Below are positions 37,682-47,100 of a stretch of 54,478 bases of DNA, in pieces. The stretch's first letter is position 1; each line of letters opens with the position of its first letter. Both the position numbers and the translations under genes were made by a program. A model generated the notes under the pieces. The model made no database searches. It had not been told where the DNA came from and was given only the letters and a program-made list of their open reading frames with translations. Origin of the DNA: Muribaculaceae bacterium Isolate-104 (HZI) (lineage in GTDB: Bacteria > Bacteroidota > Bacteroidia > Bacteroidales > Muribaculaceae); the NCBI GenBank assembly GCA_003762715.1, contig RIBJ01000060.1, positions 1 through 54,478 on the forward strand, written 5' to 3'.

Positions 37682-38307
37682 TGAAATCGCATAAAGGACT
37701 GCTTGCCACAGGAGTGATACTGCTCGTGGTTATCCTCGACCAGATTCTGAAAATATGGGTCAAGACCGGTTTTTATCTCGGTGAAGACTACCGTATATTC
37801 GACTGGTTTCAGCTTGTGTTTGTGCAGAACAACGGCATGGCATTCGGCATGGAGATGGGCAGCAAACTGTTTCTGACCCTGTTTCGCATAGTGGCTGTCG
37901 GGGTTCTTATATGGATAATAGCACGCCTGCGCAACCGCCCCTGGGTGAGCTGTGGATTTATGGTGTGCATTGCCCTCATAACCGCCGGAGCTGCCGGAAA
38001 CATAATCGATTGCGTGTTCTACGGGCTTATTTTCAACAATCCGATGCCCCCCGAAGTGGCAGTTATGTTTCCTGAGGGCGGAGGGTATGCCCCTGTGTTT
38101 CACGGCATGGTGGTGGATATGTTCTACTTTCCTCTGTTCAGCTTCAACTGGCCTGAGTGGGTGCCCTGGGTCGGCGGTGAAAACTTTCTTTTCTTCCAGC
38201 CGGTGTTTAACCTCGCAGACGCTGCAATATCAGTCGGCATGATAGTGCTGATTCTATTCTACGGCAAACAGCTCTCGGCAGACCACCAGGCTCAAGAAAC
38301 GGAATGA
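37681..38307 (+). CDS. lspA: Lipoprotein signal peptidase (signal peptidase II)
   Basis: 208 residues, the long Bacteroidetes form. Four membrane helices are expected. Catalytic aspartates: Asp110 in AGNIIDCVFYG and Asp180 in FNLADAAIS. It cleaves prolipoproteins before the lipidated Cys and would process the SusD and other lipoproteins of this window. The insertion between the two aspartate motifs (PEGGGYAPVFHG and after) is longer than in E. coli LspA. The ATG overlaps the previous stop; an in-frame TTG one codon earlier is ignored. Its TGA overlaps the next ATG. Confidence 0.96.
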   Translation: MKSHKGLLATGVILLVVILDQILKIWVKTGFYLGEDYRIFDWFQLVFVQNNGMAFGMEMGSKLFLTLFRIVAVGVLIWIIARLRNRPWVSCGFMVCIALITAGAAGNIIDCVFYGLIFNNPMPPEVAVMFPEGGGYAPVFHGMVVDMFYFPLFSFNWPEWVPWVGGENFLFFQPVFNLADAAISVGMIVLILFYGKQLSADHQAQETE

Positions 38308-39116
38308 GAAGCTTACCGTCAATAATAACGGCGTTTATAGCCGCAGCAGCTATCTGCGCATGCTCGTCATCTCCCCGAGGCATAATCGGCAAGGAGAAAA
38401 TGGCTCGCATACTGGCGGATCTGAGTATCGCCGAGGGCATAGTGGAAGCGGACAGGCACACCTACTCCACAGACTCGGCACGGATACTGCTGAGACAGTC
38501 CATATATGCCAGAAACGGGGTCACTACCGAAATGGTTGATTCCTCTATGAAATGGTACGGCTACCACATGGACAAGTATGTCGAGGTTTACGACCTCGCG
38601 ATAGAGCTTGTCGAGAAAGACATCCAGACAACCACCGCAAGCGCCGGTGCCACACGCCAGAGCAGCGGCACAACTTCAATATATGCCACCGAAGGCGACT
38701 CGGTGGATGTGTGGCAGGGTCAGAAACTCAGAGTATTCGCGGCAAACATGCCGTCTGATTTCACCACTTTCTATCTGGTCAATGACAGAAACTGGGAGAA
38801 CGGAGATGTGTACACCCTCTCAGCCAGAATCTCCGGCATGGGTGACAGTCCGCTGCGCATGAGCATTGCCGCCGAATATCCTGACGGCTCCCGCGATTAC
38901 GTTACATCCGACACAAAGGGCAACGGCTGGCAGCATCTTGACCTGCCGCTCAAACCTGACAAAAAGGCATCTCTTGTGTTTGGCTACATTCACTCCGCGC
39001 CCTCCGGCAAGGATGTTGTCATAGCCGACTCCATATCTCTGATAAGGAGGCGCGCCGCCAATGTTTCAGTGTCACGCGGTTCAATAAAGGAAACATCTCC
39101 GCTTTATGGCAGATAG
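38304..39116 (+). CDS. DUF4296-type lipoprotein
   Basis: 270 residues. Signal peptide with lipobox AICACSSS (Cys near residue 20). The region at about 30-100 (KEKMARILADLSIAEGIVEA to KWYGYHMDKYVEVYD) is characteristic of the Bacteroidetes DUF4296 family, which is usually encoded directly after lspA. The C-terminal half (RVFAANMPSDFTTFY to the LVFGYIHSAPSGKDVV stretch) looks beta-rich and may be a separate jellyroll-like domain. It overlaps lspA by ATGA. Function unknown; envelope location inferred. Confidence 0.85.
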   Translation: MRSLPSIITAFIAAAAICACSSSPRGIIGKEKMARILADLSIAEGIVEADRHTYSTDSARILLRQSIYARNGVTTEMVDSSMKWYGYHMDKYVEVYDLAIELVEKDIQTTTASAGATRQSSGTTSIYATEGDSVDVWQGQKLRVFAANMPSDFTTFYLVNDRNWENGDVYTLSARISGMGDSPLRMSIAAEYPDGSRDYVTSDTKGNGWQHLDLPLKPDKKASLVFGYIHSAPSGKDVVIADSISLIRRRAANVSVSRGSIKETSPLYGR

Positions 39117-39318
39117 CATCACACTGCCGGCATCGCAAAGGGTGATGGCACACCTCATTATATATAAAGGTGCGGAGTACAGACTGTCTGTGGCAGGCAT
39201 TATAGGGGAAGAAGTGGTGATAACACCGTATGCAGAGGAGGTACACTCAACCGTATTTGTAAACGGCACCATAGAGGTTGAGCATTCGCCTGAAGGACTC
39301 AAAGTGCGGCGAAAATAG
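39106..39318 (+). CDS. Small uncharacterised protein overlapping the DUF4296 gene
   Basis: 70 residues (MADSITLPASQRVMAHL to EGLKVRRK). The ATG lies 11 bases inside the end of the DUF4296 gene, which suggests coupling. Composition is ordinary for a small beta-rich soluble protein (LIIYKGAEYRLSVAGIIGEE). It fills the space up to the convergent lptF/G gene, ten bases away. No family recognised; a competing minus-strand ORF exists but has no matching context. Confidence 0.55.
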   Translation: MADSITLPASQRVMAHLIIYKGAEYRLSVAGIIGEEVVITPYAEEVHSTVFVNGTIEVEHSPEGLKVRRK

Positions 39319-39327
39319 CCGAGACCA

Positions 39328-40404
39328 TTATCCTGAAGCCGCCTTGCGGTAGAGCAGCACCGCTATTATAGCATAAATCACATTGGGTATCCACATTGCG
39401 ACCATAGGCGAGGTATAGCCGCTTACAGCAAAAGCAGAAGTAACGGTCATGAAAAGAATGTAGCTGAAGCTGAGCACAAGCCCTATGCCGATATTTATAC
39501 CCATGCCGCCCTTTACCTTTTTGCTGCTCAGAGCCATGCCTATGACAGTGAGGATAAACGCGGCTGCGGTAATTGCATAGCGTCTGTGATACTCTATTTC
39601 AAATGACTTTATGTTTGCCACTCCCCTTTCTTTCTGGTGGCGGATGTATTCCGTCAGAGCGGGAGAGGTGAGCATCTCCTGGTCGTTCTTGGCTATAAGA
39701 AAGTCTTTCGGCTCAATAGGAATCACGGTGTCGAGTCTTGTGCCTCGGGTTATCACCTCGCGCGTACCTTTGAGGTCGCGAATCATATAGTCGCGCACCA
39801 CCCAGTTGTACAGAGTGTCGTAATGTATGGTCTGCGCCGTCAGGCGGCTCACCAGTTTTTTGTCCTTGAATGTCTCCAAAGAGAAACGGTAGCCTGTTTT
39901 TGCCGTGTTGTCATAGCGGTTCATGTAAGCTACCACACCCGGCGACACCATGAGCTGTATGTTTGAGCCATAGTTGGCGGCTTTGTTCTTGACATACGTG
40001 TTCTGGTAGGCTATTCGCTTGACATTGGCGGGGGGTATAATGTATGCCGACAATACGAATGTGGCGGAAGCTATCACCGCCGCACTGAGCATATACGGCA
40101 CGAGCAGACGCTTGTAGCTCATGCCGGCAGACAGCATTGCTATAATCTCGCTGTTGTCGGCAAGTTTTGACGTGAAAAAGATGACCGCAATGAAGGTGAA
40201 GAGGGGGCTGAACTGATTTGCGAAGTATGGCAGGAAGTTCAGAAAGTAGTCAAACACCGTTTCTTTCAGCGGAGCTTTGAGAAAGGAGTCGAGTTTTTCA
40301 TTTATGTCAAGCATTATTGTAATGGCAAGAATCAGCACAATAGCAAAGATGTATGTGCCGAGAAACTTGCCTATTATATATCTGTCAAGCAGCTTGAGCT
40401 TCAT
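39328..40404 (-). CDS. LptF/LptG-family permease (YjgP/YjgQ)
   Basis: 358 residues. Start KLLDRYIIGKFLGTYIFAIVLILAI is typical of helix 1, followed by a periplasmic beta-jellyroll region (about 120-260) and three C-terminal helices (ITAAAFILTVIGMALSSKK, then IGIGLVLSFSYILFM). In the LPS exporter LptB2FG this subunit extracts lipopolysaccharide from the inner membrane. LptF and LptG cannot be told apart with confidence here. Last of three minus-strand genes birA-tgt-lptF/G, 14 bases after tgt, tail-to-tail with the small ORF. Confidence 0.9.
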   Translation of the reverse strand: MKLKLLDRYIIGKFLGTYIFAIVLILAITIMLDINEKLDSFLKAPLKETVFDYFLNFLPYFANQFSPLFTFIAVIFFTSKLADNSEIIAMLSAGMSYKRLLVPYMLSAAVIASATFVLSAYIIPPANVKRIAYQNTYVKNKAANYGSNIQLMVSPGVVAYMNRYDNTAKTGYRFSLETFKDKKLVSRLTAQTIHYDTLYNWVVRDYMIRDLKGTREVITRGTRLDTVIPIEPKDFLIAKNDQEMLTSPALTEYIRHQKERGVANIKSFEIEYHRRYAITAAAFILTVIGMALSSKKVKGGMGINIGIGLVLSFSYILFMTVTSAFAVSGYTSPMVAMWIPNVIYAIIAVLLYRKAASG

Positions 40405-40418
40405 TGCGTAGGGTCTGA

Positions 40419-41549
40419 TTACAGGCGTGTGGTGACTCTTTCAATCATTTCGCGTTTCCACACAGCCCAGTCACCTGCGAGGATGTGCTTGCGCGCCTCG
40501 CGAGTCAGCCATAGATAGAAGGCGAGGTTGTGTATGCTTGCAATCTGCATAGCGAGTATTTCCTGACTTATAAAGAGGTGGCGGAGATACGCGCGCGAGT
40601 ATGCCGTGTCGACATAGCTTGTGCCTTCGGGGTCAATGGGAGAGAAGTCGTCCGCCCATTTCTTGTTGCGCATGTTCATGATGCCTCTGCTTGTGAAAAG
40701 CATTCCGTTGCGTGCGTTTCTTGTGGGCATGACACAATCCATCATATCCACTCCCCTGTCTATAGCCTCAAGGATATTGGCAGGAGTGCCCACACCCATC
40801 AAGTAGCGGGGTTTGTCTGCCGGAAGTATTTCATTTACAAGCTCTATCATGTCGTACATAACCTCGGTAGGCTCGCCGACGGCAAGTCCGCCTATAGCGT
40901 TTCCGTCGGCACCAAGATCAGCGACGAACTTAGCGCTCTCTCTCCTCAGCTCGGGATATGTGCACCCCTGTACTATTGGGAAATAAGCCTGACTGTAGCC
41001 ATAAAGCCCTTCGGTATTCCGGTAGCGCTCCCAACCTCTTTTCAGCCAACGGTGAGTAAGGTCGAGGCTTTTACGGGCGTAGCTGAAATCAGAATCGCCG
41101 GGAGGGCATTCATCCAGCGCCATCATTATGTCCGCACCTATGATTCGTTCTATGTCAACAACATTTTCAGGAGTAAAAAGGTGTTTGGAGCCGTCTATAT
41201 GGGAACGGAACCATGCTCCTTCCTCTTTCAGCTTGCGGTTTGCGCTCAACGAAAACACCTGAAAGCCTCCGCTGTCGGTGAGTATGGGTCTTTTCCACCC
41301 CATGAACCCGTGCAGACCGCCTGCCTTGCGCAACAGTTCGGTGCCGGGGCGCAGATAGAGATGATATGTGTTTCCGAGAATTATCTGTGCGTCAATATCA
41401 TCGGTCAGTTCGTGACGATGAACAGCCTTCACAGACCCGACAGTGCCAACGGGCATGAAAACCGGTGTCTGTATAGTGCCGTGGGCGGTGGTAATCTCTC
41501 CTGCGCGGGCTGCCGAGCCCTGCGCGGTGGCTAATAGTTGGAAATCCAT
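40419..41549 (-). CDS. tgt: Queuine tRNA-ribosyltransferase lacking the zinc-site cysteines
   Basis: 376 residues. It exchanges guanine-34 for a queuosine precursor in GUN-anticodon tRNAs. Active-site signatures: LTDSGGFQVFSL, ALDECPPGD, GGLAVGEP in the base pocket, and MDCVMPTRNARNG with the nucleophilic Asp. The usual C-x-C-x2-C zinc ligands before YSRAYLRHLF are replaced: the stretch reads GTSYVDTAYSRAYL. The overall fold sequence is otherwise well kept. The frame extends 21 codons upstream, but a TACTTTTG element lies just before the ATG at 41549, which is taken as the start. As far as I recall, loss of the Cys set is a Bacteroidetes trait. Confidence 0.95.
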   Translation of the reverse strand: MDFQLLATAQGSAARAGEITTAHGTIQTPVFMPVGTVGSVKAVHRHELTDDIDAQIILGNTYHLYLRPGTELLRKAGGLHGFMGWKRPILTDSGGFQVFSLSANRKLKEEGAWFRSHIDGSKHLFTPENVVDIERIIGADIMMALDECPPGDSDFSYARKSLDLTHRWLKRGWERYRNTEGLYGYSQAYFPIVQGCTYPELRRESAKFVADLGADGNAIGGLAVGEPTEVMYDMIELVNEILPADKPRYLMGVGTPANILEAIDRGVDMMDCVMPTRNARNGMLFTSRGIMNMRNKKWADDFSPIDPEGTSYVDTAYSRAYLRHLFISQEILAMQIASIHNLAFYLWLTREARKHILAGDWAVWKREMIERVTTRL

Positions 41550-41553
41550 GCTG

Positions 41554-41561
41554 CAAAAGTA
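41554..41561 (-). promoter_or_regulatory. -7 element for tgt
   Basis: TACTTTTG on the minus strand, 4 bases before the tgt ATG and 12 bases after the birA stop. Confidence 0.6.
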
Positions 41562-41572
41562 CAAAAAAACTC

Positions 41573-42310
41573 TCAGAGGAGCGCGACAACCTCTTTGAAA
41601 GCGAATCGGCACTCTGTTCCGTTGTCCTTTTCGAGCACTATATGCCCGGAGGGTTCTACAGCAGCTATGCGCGCATTAAAGCAAGAGCCGTCGGCGGCAT
41701 CAGCATAGGGGTGAAAGCCGTTTCCGCGCCATAGCATAGCCATGTAACGCTCATGAAGCCGGGGTGAGTCAAGATTTCGGAAGTTTTCCTCGACAGCCTC
41801 TACAAATCTCTGGAGCAGAGGTTCCAACGGGGTGTCTGAGCCAAGCAGCTGACGCATTGACACGGGATTTGGAGCATCACTTAAAAACAGCTGTTGGTTG
41901 ACGTTGACCCCTATTCCTGCCACCGTGCGGGCTATACGCCTATCCGACAGAGAGTTTTCAATCAGTATTCCGGCAATTTTTTTATTCCCGGCATATATGT
42001 CATTGGGCCATTTGACAGTGATGTCATGCCCCGGCATACTGTCGCGCAGCACTTCCGCTATAGCTACCGCAACCGCCTCGCTGACAACAAACTGACGGCT
42101 GACATCCATTTGCCCAGGATACATAAGCATGGAAAATGTGAGGTTCTTGCCCGGCGAGCTTTCCCAGCTGTTGCCCCGCTGCCCCCTGCCGGCGCTCTGC
42201 GAGCGAACCCACAGAGTTGTGGCATTAGGCAAGTCGTCTCCTGCCGCTATCATTTTTTGCAGACAGGTGTTTGTAGAATCGGTCTCTTCCAGAAAAATTA
42301 TTTTGCTCAT
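41573..42310 (-). CDS. birA: Biotin--[acetyl-CoA carboxylase] ligase
   Basis: 245 residues. It forms biotinyl-AMP and attaches biotin to carrier proteins. The biotinyl-AMP loop is GRGQRGNSWES; KWPNDIYAGNKKIAGILIE is the diagnostic core; the C-terminal SH3-like domain ends EVVALL. There is no N-terminal helix-turn-helix, so it is a ligase only, not a repressor. The frame is open 21 codons upstream, but TATCTTTG lies 5-12 bases before the ATG at 42310 (MSKIIFLEETDSTNT, the usual family start), so this start is chosen. Confidence 0.95.
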   Translation of the reverse strand: MSKIIFLEETDSTNTCLQKMIAAGDDLPNATTLWVRSQSAGRGQRGNSWESSPGKNLTFSMLMYPGQMDVSRQFVVSEAVAVAIAEVLRDSMPGHDITVKWPNDIYAGNKKIAGILIENSLSDRRIARTVAGIGVNVNQQLFLSDAPNPVSMRQLLGSDTPLEPLLQRFVEAVEENFRNLDSPRLHERYMAMLWRGNGFHPYADAADGSCFNARIAAVEPSGHIVLEKDNGTECRFAFKEVVALL

Positions 42311-42314
42311 GGCG

Positions 42315-42322
42315 CAAAGATA
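42315..42322 (-). promoter_or_regulatory. -7 element for birA
   Basis: TATCTTTG on the minus strand, directly downstream of the T-run of the susD terminator; ATG 5 bases on. Confidence 0.6.
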
Positions 42323-42358
42323 CAAAAAAACAGGGACAGCATTTTTCGATGCTGCCCC
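42323..42358 (-). terminator. Terminator of the second susC/susD operon
   Basis: 10-bp stem (42358-42349 with 42342-42333, one wobble), 6-base loop, then a run of seven T on the minus strand, 23 bases beyond the susD stop. Its T-run abuts the birA promoter. Confidence 0.85.
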
Positions 42359-42380
42359 CGTTTCTAAAATCACAATATGT

Positions 42381-44186
42381 TTACCATCCGGGGTTCTGTT
42401 CCCACAGACCTCCGGTGAGAGATATCATGCGATCCTGAAGCGGAAGCAGATAGTCGCGCTGCGGGTTGAACTGCCAGCCGCCTTCATAGCCGGCGGGATT
42501 CACCGGGTTGATGTAACGCATGGCATCGCCGGGGGTGCCGGTCAGATAAATGGTGTTTCTTTCAGGCTGGTCAAACACGAGAGTCGGGAAAGCGTCTTTG
42601 AGATTGCTGCCGACAAAAAGAGCTCCTTTGTGCCATTTGCCGATAATCAGCTCGTCTGCCGCAGCCCAACGGAGAATATCCTCAAGGCGTCTGCCCTCGC
42701 ACGCTTTTTCAACGCGGCGTTCGCGGCGCACTGCCTGAACATATTTGTCAAGCCCAGCGAAAGGATATTCAGGGTCTGTGTTGTACTCGCGGTCGAAATC
42801 TACATCGGGCATGCCTACACGGTCGCGGAGCGGATGCAGAGCCGAGATGATTTCGTTTGCATTGGCTGCGCCGTTAAGTTCGGCAAGAGCCTCGGCATAA
42901 TTCAGAAGCACGTCGGCATAACGGAACTGTATAGCCGGTGTAGCGCCTTTGAACTCTGCGTCAAGGCTGCCGGTATAGCTTATCTGCACATGTTTGAGCA
43001 GCGAGAAACCGGTAATGTTGTTGTTATAGGCAGATGTACCGATCAGCGGGGGGAAAGTGTAGTTAGGACCTTCGTCTGGACGCAGCTGCTGTCCGGGAGT
43101 GGCTACTGTCTGGGCAAGACGGGGGTCGCGCAAGGTAGGCAACAGTTCATTGCCCCAAACTTTCTGCGCAGCCTCGCGCTGTGCGCCCACAAAGGGTTTG
43201 CCGTCAGCTGTCAGATAGTCATCGACAAGAGATGCGGAAACTCCGAGGCTGCCGCCGCCCTGGTTGAGGTAGCGGTTGACATTGTTGCCGATTTCATCGC
43301 CGTCGTACTTTTTGTACCACAGCACTTCGGAGTTGTTTCCAAGATCGGTTGTCTCGAATATGACGCGATAGTCATTGTTCGGGTTGCCGGTGTTGTATAT
43401 TCTCCACACGCCGCGGTCCATCACTTCCTTGGCGGCAGCCGCTGCCTGAGTCAGGTAGTCGTTGATTTTTGCGTCGGTGACAGTCGGGTCAAAGAAGGGG
43501 TCATTTTTCGCTTTGTGATATTTTTCCCAGGTACCCTCAAAGAGAGCCACTTCGCTTTTAAGCGCCCGCGCCACATCGCGATGCACACGCATTGACGAGC
43601 TGTTTGAACGTTCGCCGAGATAATGTATTGCCTGGTCAAGGTCGGCAAGAATCTTGTCGGCAATTACTGTGCGGTTTTCGCGCGGCAGATTCATTAGCGC
43701 CAGGTCTGGGTCAAGAGGGGTCTCCACCCATGCGAGGCGTCCGTAGTCGATAAACATCTGGTAATAGTACCATGCGCGGAAATAATAGCCTTCGCCCACA
43801 CACTGGTTGTAAGCGGGGCTGCCTGCCTGATTGCAGTTGTCAAGGTTGTTAAGGAAGAAGTTAACGCGGCGGATGTATGTATAGTTGCCGAGCGACGCAG
43901 CGCTGCTCTTTGACAAGCGTCCGGCGAGACGCTGGTTTACAGACGGGCCTGTCATGTTGTCGGAATTGACATCGATGCCCGCAATGCCGACACCGCCTCC
44001 TGCCTGAACACCCTGCGCTCTTACGGCAGACTCATAGAACTGGTCGAGATAGCTGCTCATTTCGCCGGTAGTGGTAAAGGGCGTGGATGACGACAGCACC
44101 CCTTCGGGCTCGCGGTTAAGGTCGTAGCACGAAGTCAGTGCGAGACCCGCCACAAGACTGAATATATATTTTTTCTTCATTTTCAT
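42381..44186 (-). CDS. SusD/RagB-family outer-membrane lipoprotein (second locus)
   Basis: 601 residues. Signal peptide with lipobox LALTSCYDLNREP. Typical SusD features: helical body with GEGYYFRAWYYYQMF, RRERRVEKACEGRRLEDILRW (a family signature), a RMISLTGGLWEQNPGW end. It binds ligand over the SusC channel. It lies 7 bases after susC, so it depends on the same transcript; if the upstream receptor is out of frame (see 44194-47444), its partner would be missing at the membrane. No enzyme or regulator is adjacent, so the substrate is unknown. Confidence 0.95.
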   Translation of the reverse strand: MKMKKKYIFSLVAGLALTSCYDLNREPEGVLSSSTPFTTTGEMSSYLDQFYESAVRAQGVQAGGGVGIAGIDVNSDNMTGPSVNQRLAGRLSKSSAASLGNYTYIRRVNFFLNNLDNCNQAGSPAYNQCVGEGYYFRAWYYYQMFIDYGRLAWVETPLDPDLALMNLPRENRTVIADKILADLDQAIHYLGERSNSSSMRVHRDVARALKSEVALFEGTWEKYHKAKNDPFFDPTVTDAKINDYLTQAAAAAKEVMDRGVWRIYNTGNPNNDYRVIFETTDLGNNSEVLWYKKYDGDEIGNNVNRYLNQGGGSLGVSASLVDDYLTADGKPFVGAQREAAQKVWGNELLPTLRDPRLAQTVATPGQQLRPDEGPNYTFPPLIGTSAYNNNITGFSLLKHVQISYTGSLDAEFKGATPAIQFRYADVLLNYAEALAELNGAANANEIISALHPLRDRVGMPDVDFDREYNTDPEYPFAGLDKYVQAVRRERRVEKACEGRRLEDILRWAAADELIIGKWHKGALFVGSNLKDAFPTLVFDQPERNTIYLTGTPGDAMRYINPVNPAGYEGGWQFNPQRDYLLPLQDRMISLTGGLWEQNPGW

Positions 44187-44193
44187 TGCTTGA

Positions 44194-47100
44194 TTAGAGG
44201 TTGATGTTTAATCCTACAGAAAGAACCTTGTTGAGGGGGTAGTTTTTACCTGCGCCGCCGTAAGACGATGATGTGAAAATCGCTTCGGGGTCAAACATCT
44301 TGGCAAGGTTTGTGGATGTCCAGAGGTTTTCGCCGGTAAAGAACACCATCACTTTGTCAAGACCGATGTGGGAGGTGACAGACTTTGGCAGCTCGTAGCT
44401 GAGCGTGATGTTTTTCAGTCGGATATAAGCCGCGCTCTGGAGATAGCGGTCGGAGGTCTGCATGTTGCGGTTCTGATAGATGCCTATGCCGCCTGCGGTG
44501 TGCAGATAGGGTTTGGGGTAGTATGCCCCGGGGTTGTCCTCTGTCCAGTAGTCGGTGTGCTGTTTGAAGAATGTAGCCTGGGCGTATGAGCTCCATCCCC
44601 AGAAATAGGGTTCTGTGCCGGGGCTCCAGTCGCGTTTTCCAACACCCTGGAACATAAGGCTGAGGTGCAGACCCTTCCAGCCTATGTTGCCGTTGATTGT
44701 GTACTGGTAGCGCGGGGTTGTGTTGCCTATCACGGTGTAGTCGCCCATATCGCCGAGCACATTGGAGCCTCTGTCGATTTTGCCGTCGTTGTTCAGGTCG
44801 ATGTACTTCACGTCGCCGGGAGTCCACACACCGCCGTTGAGGTATGAGAGGTTGAGTGATGAATTGTAGGCTTCAGCCTCTTCTGGAGTCTGGATAAGTC
44901 CGCTTGAGCGGAGACCCCATATCTCGCCGACCTTTCTGCCTTCATACCAGTTTGAGGCGGGAGCGGTGAATGTGGGGTTCTTGTACTTGGTCACCTCAGC
45001 GGTAGCGTCAGAGATAGAGCCGCCGACGCTGTAGGTGATGTCTTTGCCTATGCGGCCGTTCCAGTTGACCTGAAGTTCCCAGCCACGGTTGCGCATATTC
45101 GCATTGTTAGCCTGCGGGGCTGTGGCGCCGAAGAAATCGGGATAGTCTTCGCCCGGACCGAGCATATCCTTGGTGTCGCGCTGGAATATTTCAAATGTAC
45201 CTGTGAGGGCGTTGCTGAACAGTCCGAAATCAACACCGATATTCTTGCTCTCTACTTTTTCCCATGTAACTGTGGGGTCGATTACGCCGGGAGCGTTGAT
45301 GTATCCGTGGCGTCCGTCGGCGAATATAAAGTTACCCTTGGAGGTGATGCCCATTGTTGATGCGAATGTATAGAGCGCCGCGCCTGCCTGGTTGCCCATC
45401 TTACCGTATGAGAGACGAAGTTTGAGCAGGTTCAGTGTGGGTCTCAGCGATTCCATAAAGCGTTCGCGGGCGATGTTCCAGCCGACAGACACAGAGGGGA
45501 AATAGCCCCAGCGGTTTTTGCTTGAGAATCGTGAGGAGCCGTCATAGCGCATGTTCACTTCAAGAAGGTATTTGCCGTCGTAGTCGTAGTTGAATCTGCC
45601 GAACCAGCCTCTGGTAGCCCAGCTTGTGCGGCTGTCTGTGGCTGTGACCGTGCTTGACCCCACTGTAATGCCGGGGTTGGTGGTGGAGTACAGACCGTTC
45701 ACATAGTTGTAGATGCTTGAATAGCGGTTTTCCTCAGACTGGAAACCTGCCATTATCGAGAAGTTGTTGTAGTCGGCAACCGTGAGGTTGTACGATGTGT
45801 AGGCGCTGAAATTCTGATAGCGGGTCACAGTGTTCTGCTTGGTGTATCTTCCGTCTGACTGTATGCCCAGCTCCGAACGCACGCCCTTGGTGGTTGTAAC
45901 GCCGTCGGCGCCATAGATGTCGGGAGCAACATTGACAGCCTCGTATTCGAGACCCACATATCTATAAGTGTAGTCGGCGGTGATTTTCCAGTTCTTGACC
46001 GGCTCCACGTCAACACCGAATGTAATATTCATGCGGTCGCGCTTGGAATTGGTCTTGGTGCCGCTCTGCAGATAGGGTATCATGGTCAGCTCGGTAAAGT
46101 TGCCGTTCGGGTCGAGATAGTGAACCGTCGGGCGGAAACGAGCGAGCGAGTGGTAGAAACCTTCACTGAGACCGCCGGTGCCGAAGGGGGTGTTTGTGTC
46201 AGAGTGCATGAACTTGGTGTTTGCGCGCACCGACAGCCATTTGGTGACTTCCGAGCGGATGTTTGCCGCGAAGTTGTAGCGCTTGTAGTCGATGTCGGCA
46301 TAGCGGAGAATGCCATCCTCGCCGTAATAGCCGAGCGACACATAGTACTGCGCGCGTTTGCCGCCGCCGCTCGCGCTTATGTTGTGGTTCTGCTTGAATG
46401 CCCAGTTTTTGTAGTGGAGGTCGAAATAATCGGTATTGCCCACACCTGACTCCGAGTTTTCAAACGCCGGGTTCATGTTGGCGTTTGCCGACAGTTCAAA
46501 CCAGGGGTCAACACTCGAAGGATTGTCGCGGAACTGGCGCAGAAGCTCCAGCTTCTCATCAGAATAGAAACGGCTCACACCGGCATTGGCACAGCCGACA
46601 TTCCACATTTTCGCAAATTCATAGCCGTCAAGCATTTCGGGCAGTTTGGTCGGTTTGTTCCAGCCCACTGTTCCCTGATAGCTCACACGCATTTTGCCCT
46701 CTTCGCCGCGCTTGGTTGTTACAAGAACAACACCGTAGGCGGCGCGGGCGCCGTATATCGCGCTTGCTCCGGCATCTTTCAGCACAGAGATGCTTTCAAT
46801 GTCGTTGGGATTGACGTCAGACAAATCCATTTCCACACCGTCGACAAGCACATAGGGAGAGCCGGTACCGGACAGATTGCCCTGACCGCGCAGCTGTAGC
46901 GAAGCGCTGCCGCCGGGACGGCCTGAGTTGCCGTTGGTAACAAGCAGACCCGGCACCATGCCCTGAAGCATCTGCGCCGCATCGGCTACCGGACGGTGAG
47001 CTATCTCATCGCCCTTGATCTGAGACACAGCTCCGGTAAGATTAACTTTTTTCTGAACGCCGTAACCCACAACAACAACCTCTTCAAGAGAATTGTCGTC

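Noticed and set aside
40530-41534. Plus-strand open frame (334 codons) opposite tgt
   Set aside because: Shadow of the tgt gene; no start context and no motif.
42129-43595. Plus-strand open frame (488 codons) opposite birA and the second susD
   Set aside because: Both opposite genes have clear family motifs and promoters; this frame crosses their boundary and shows no domain.
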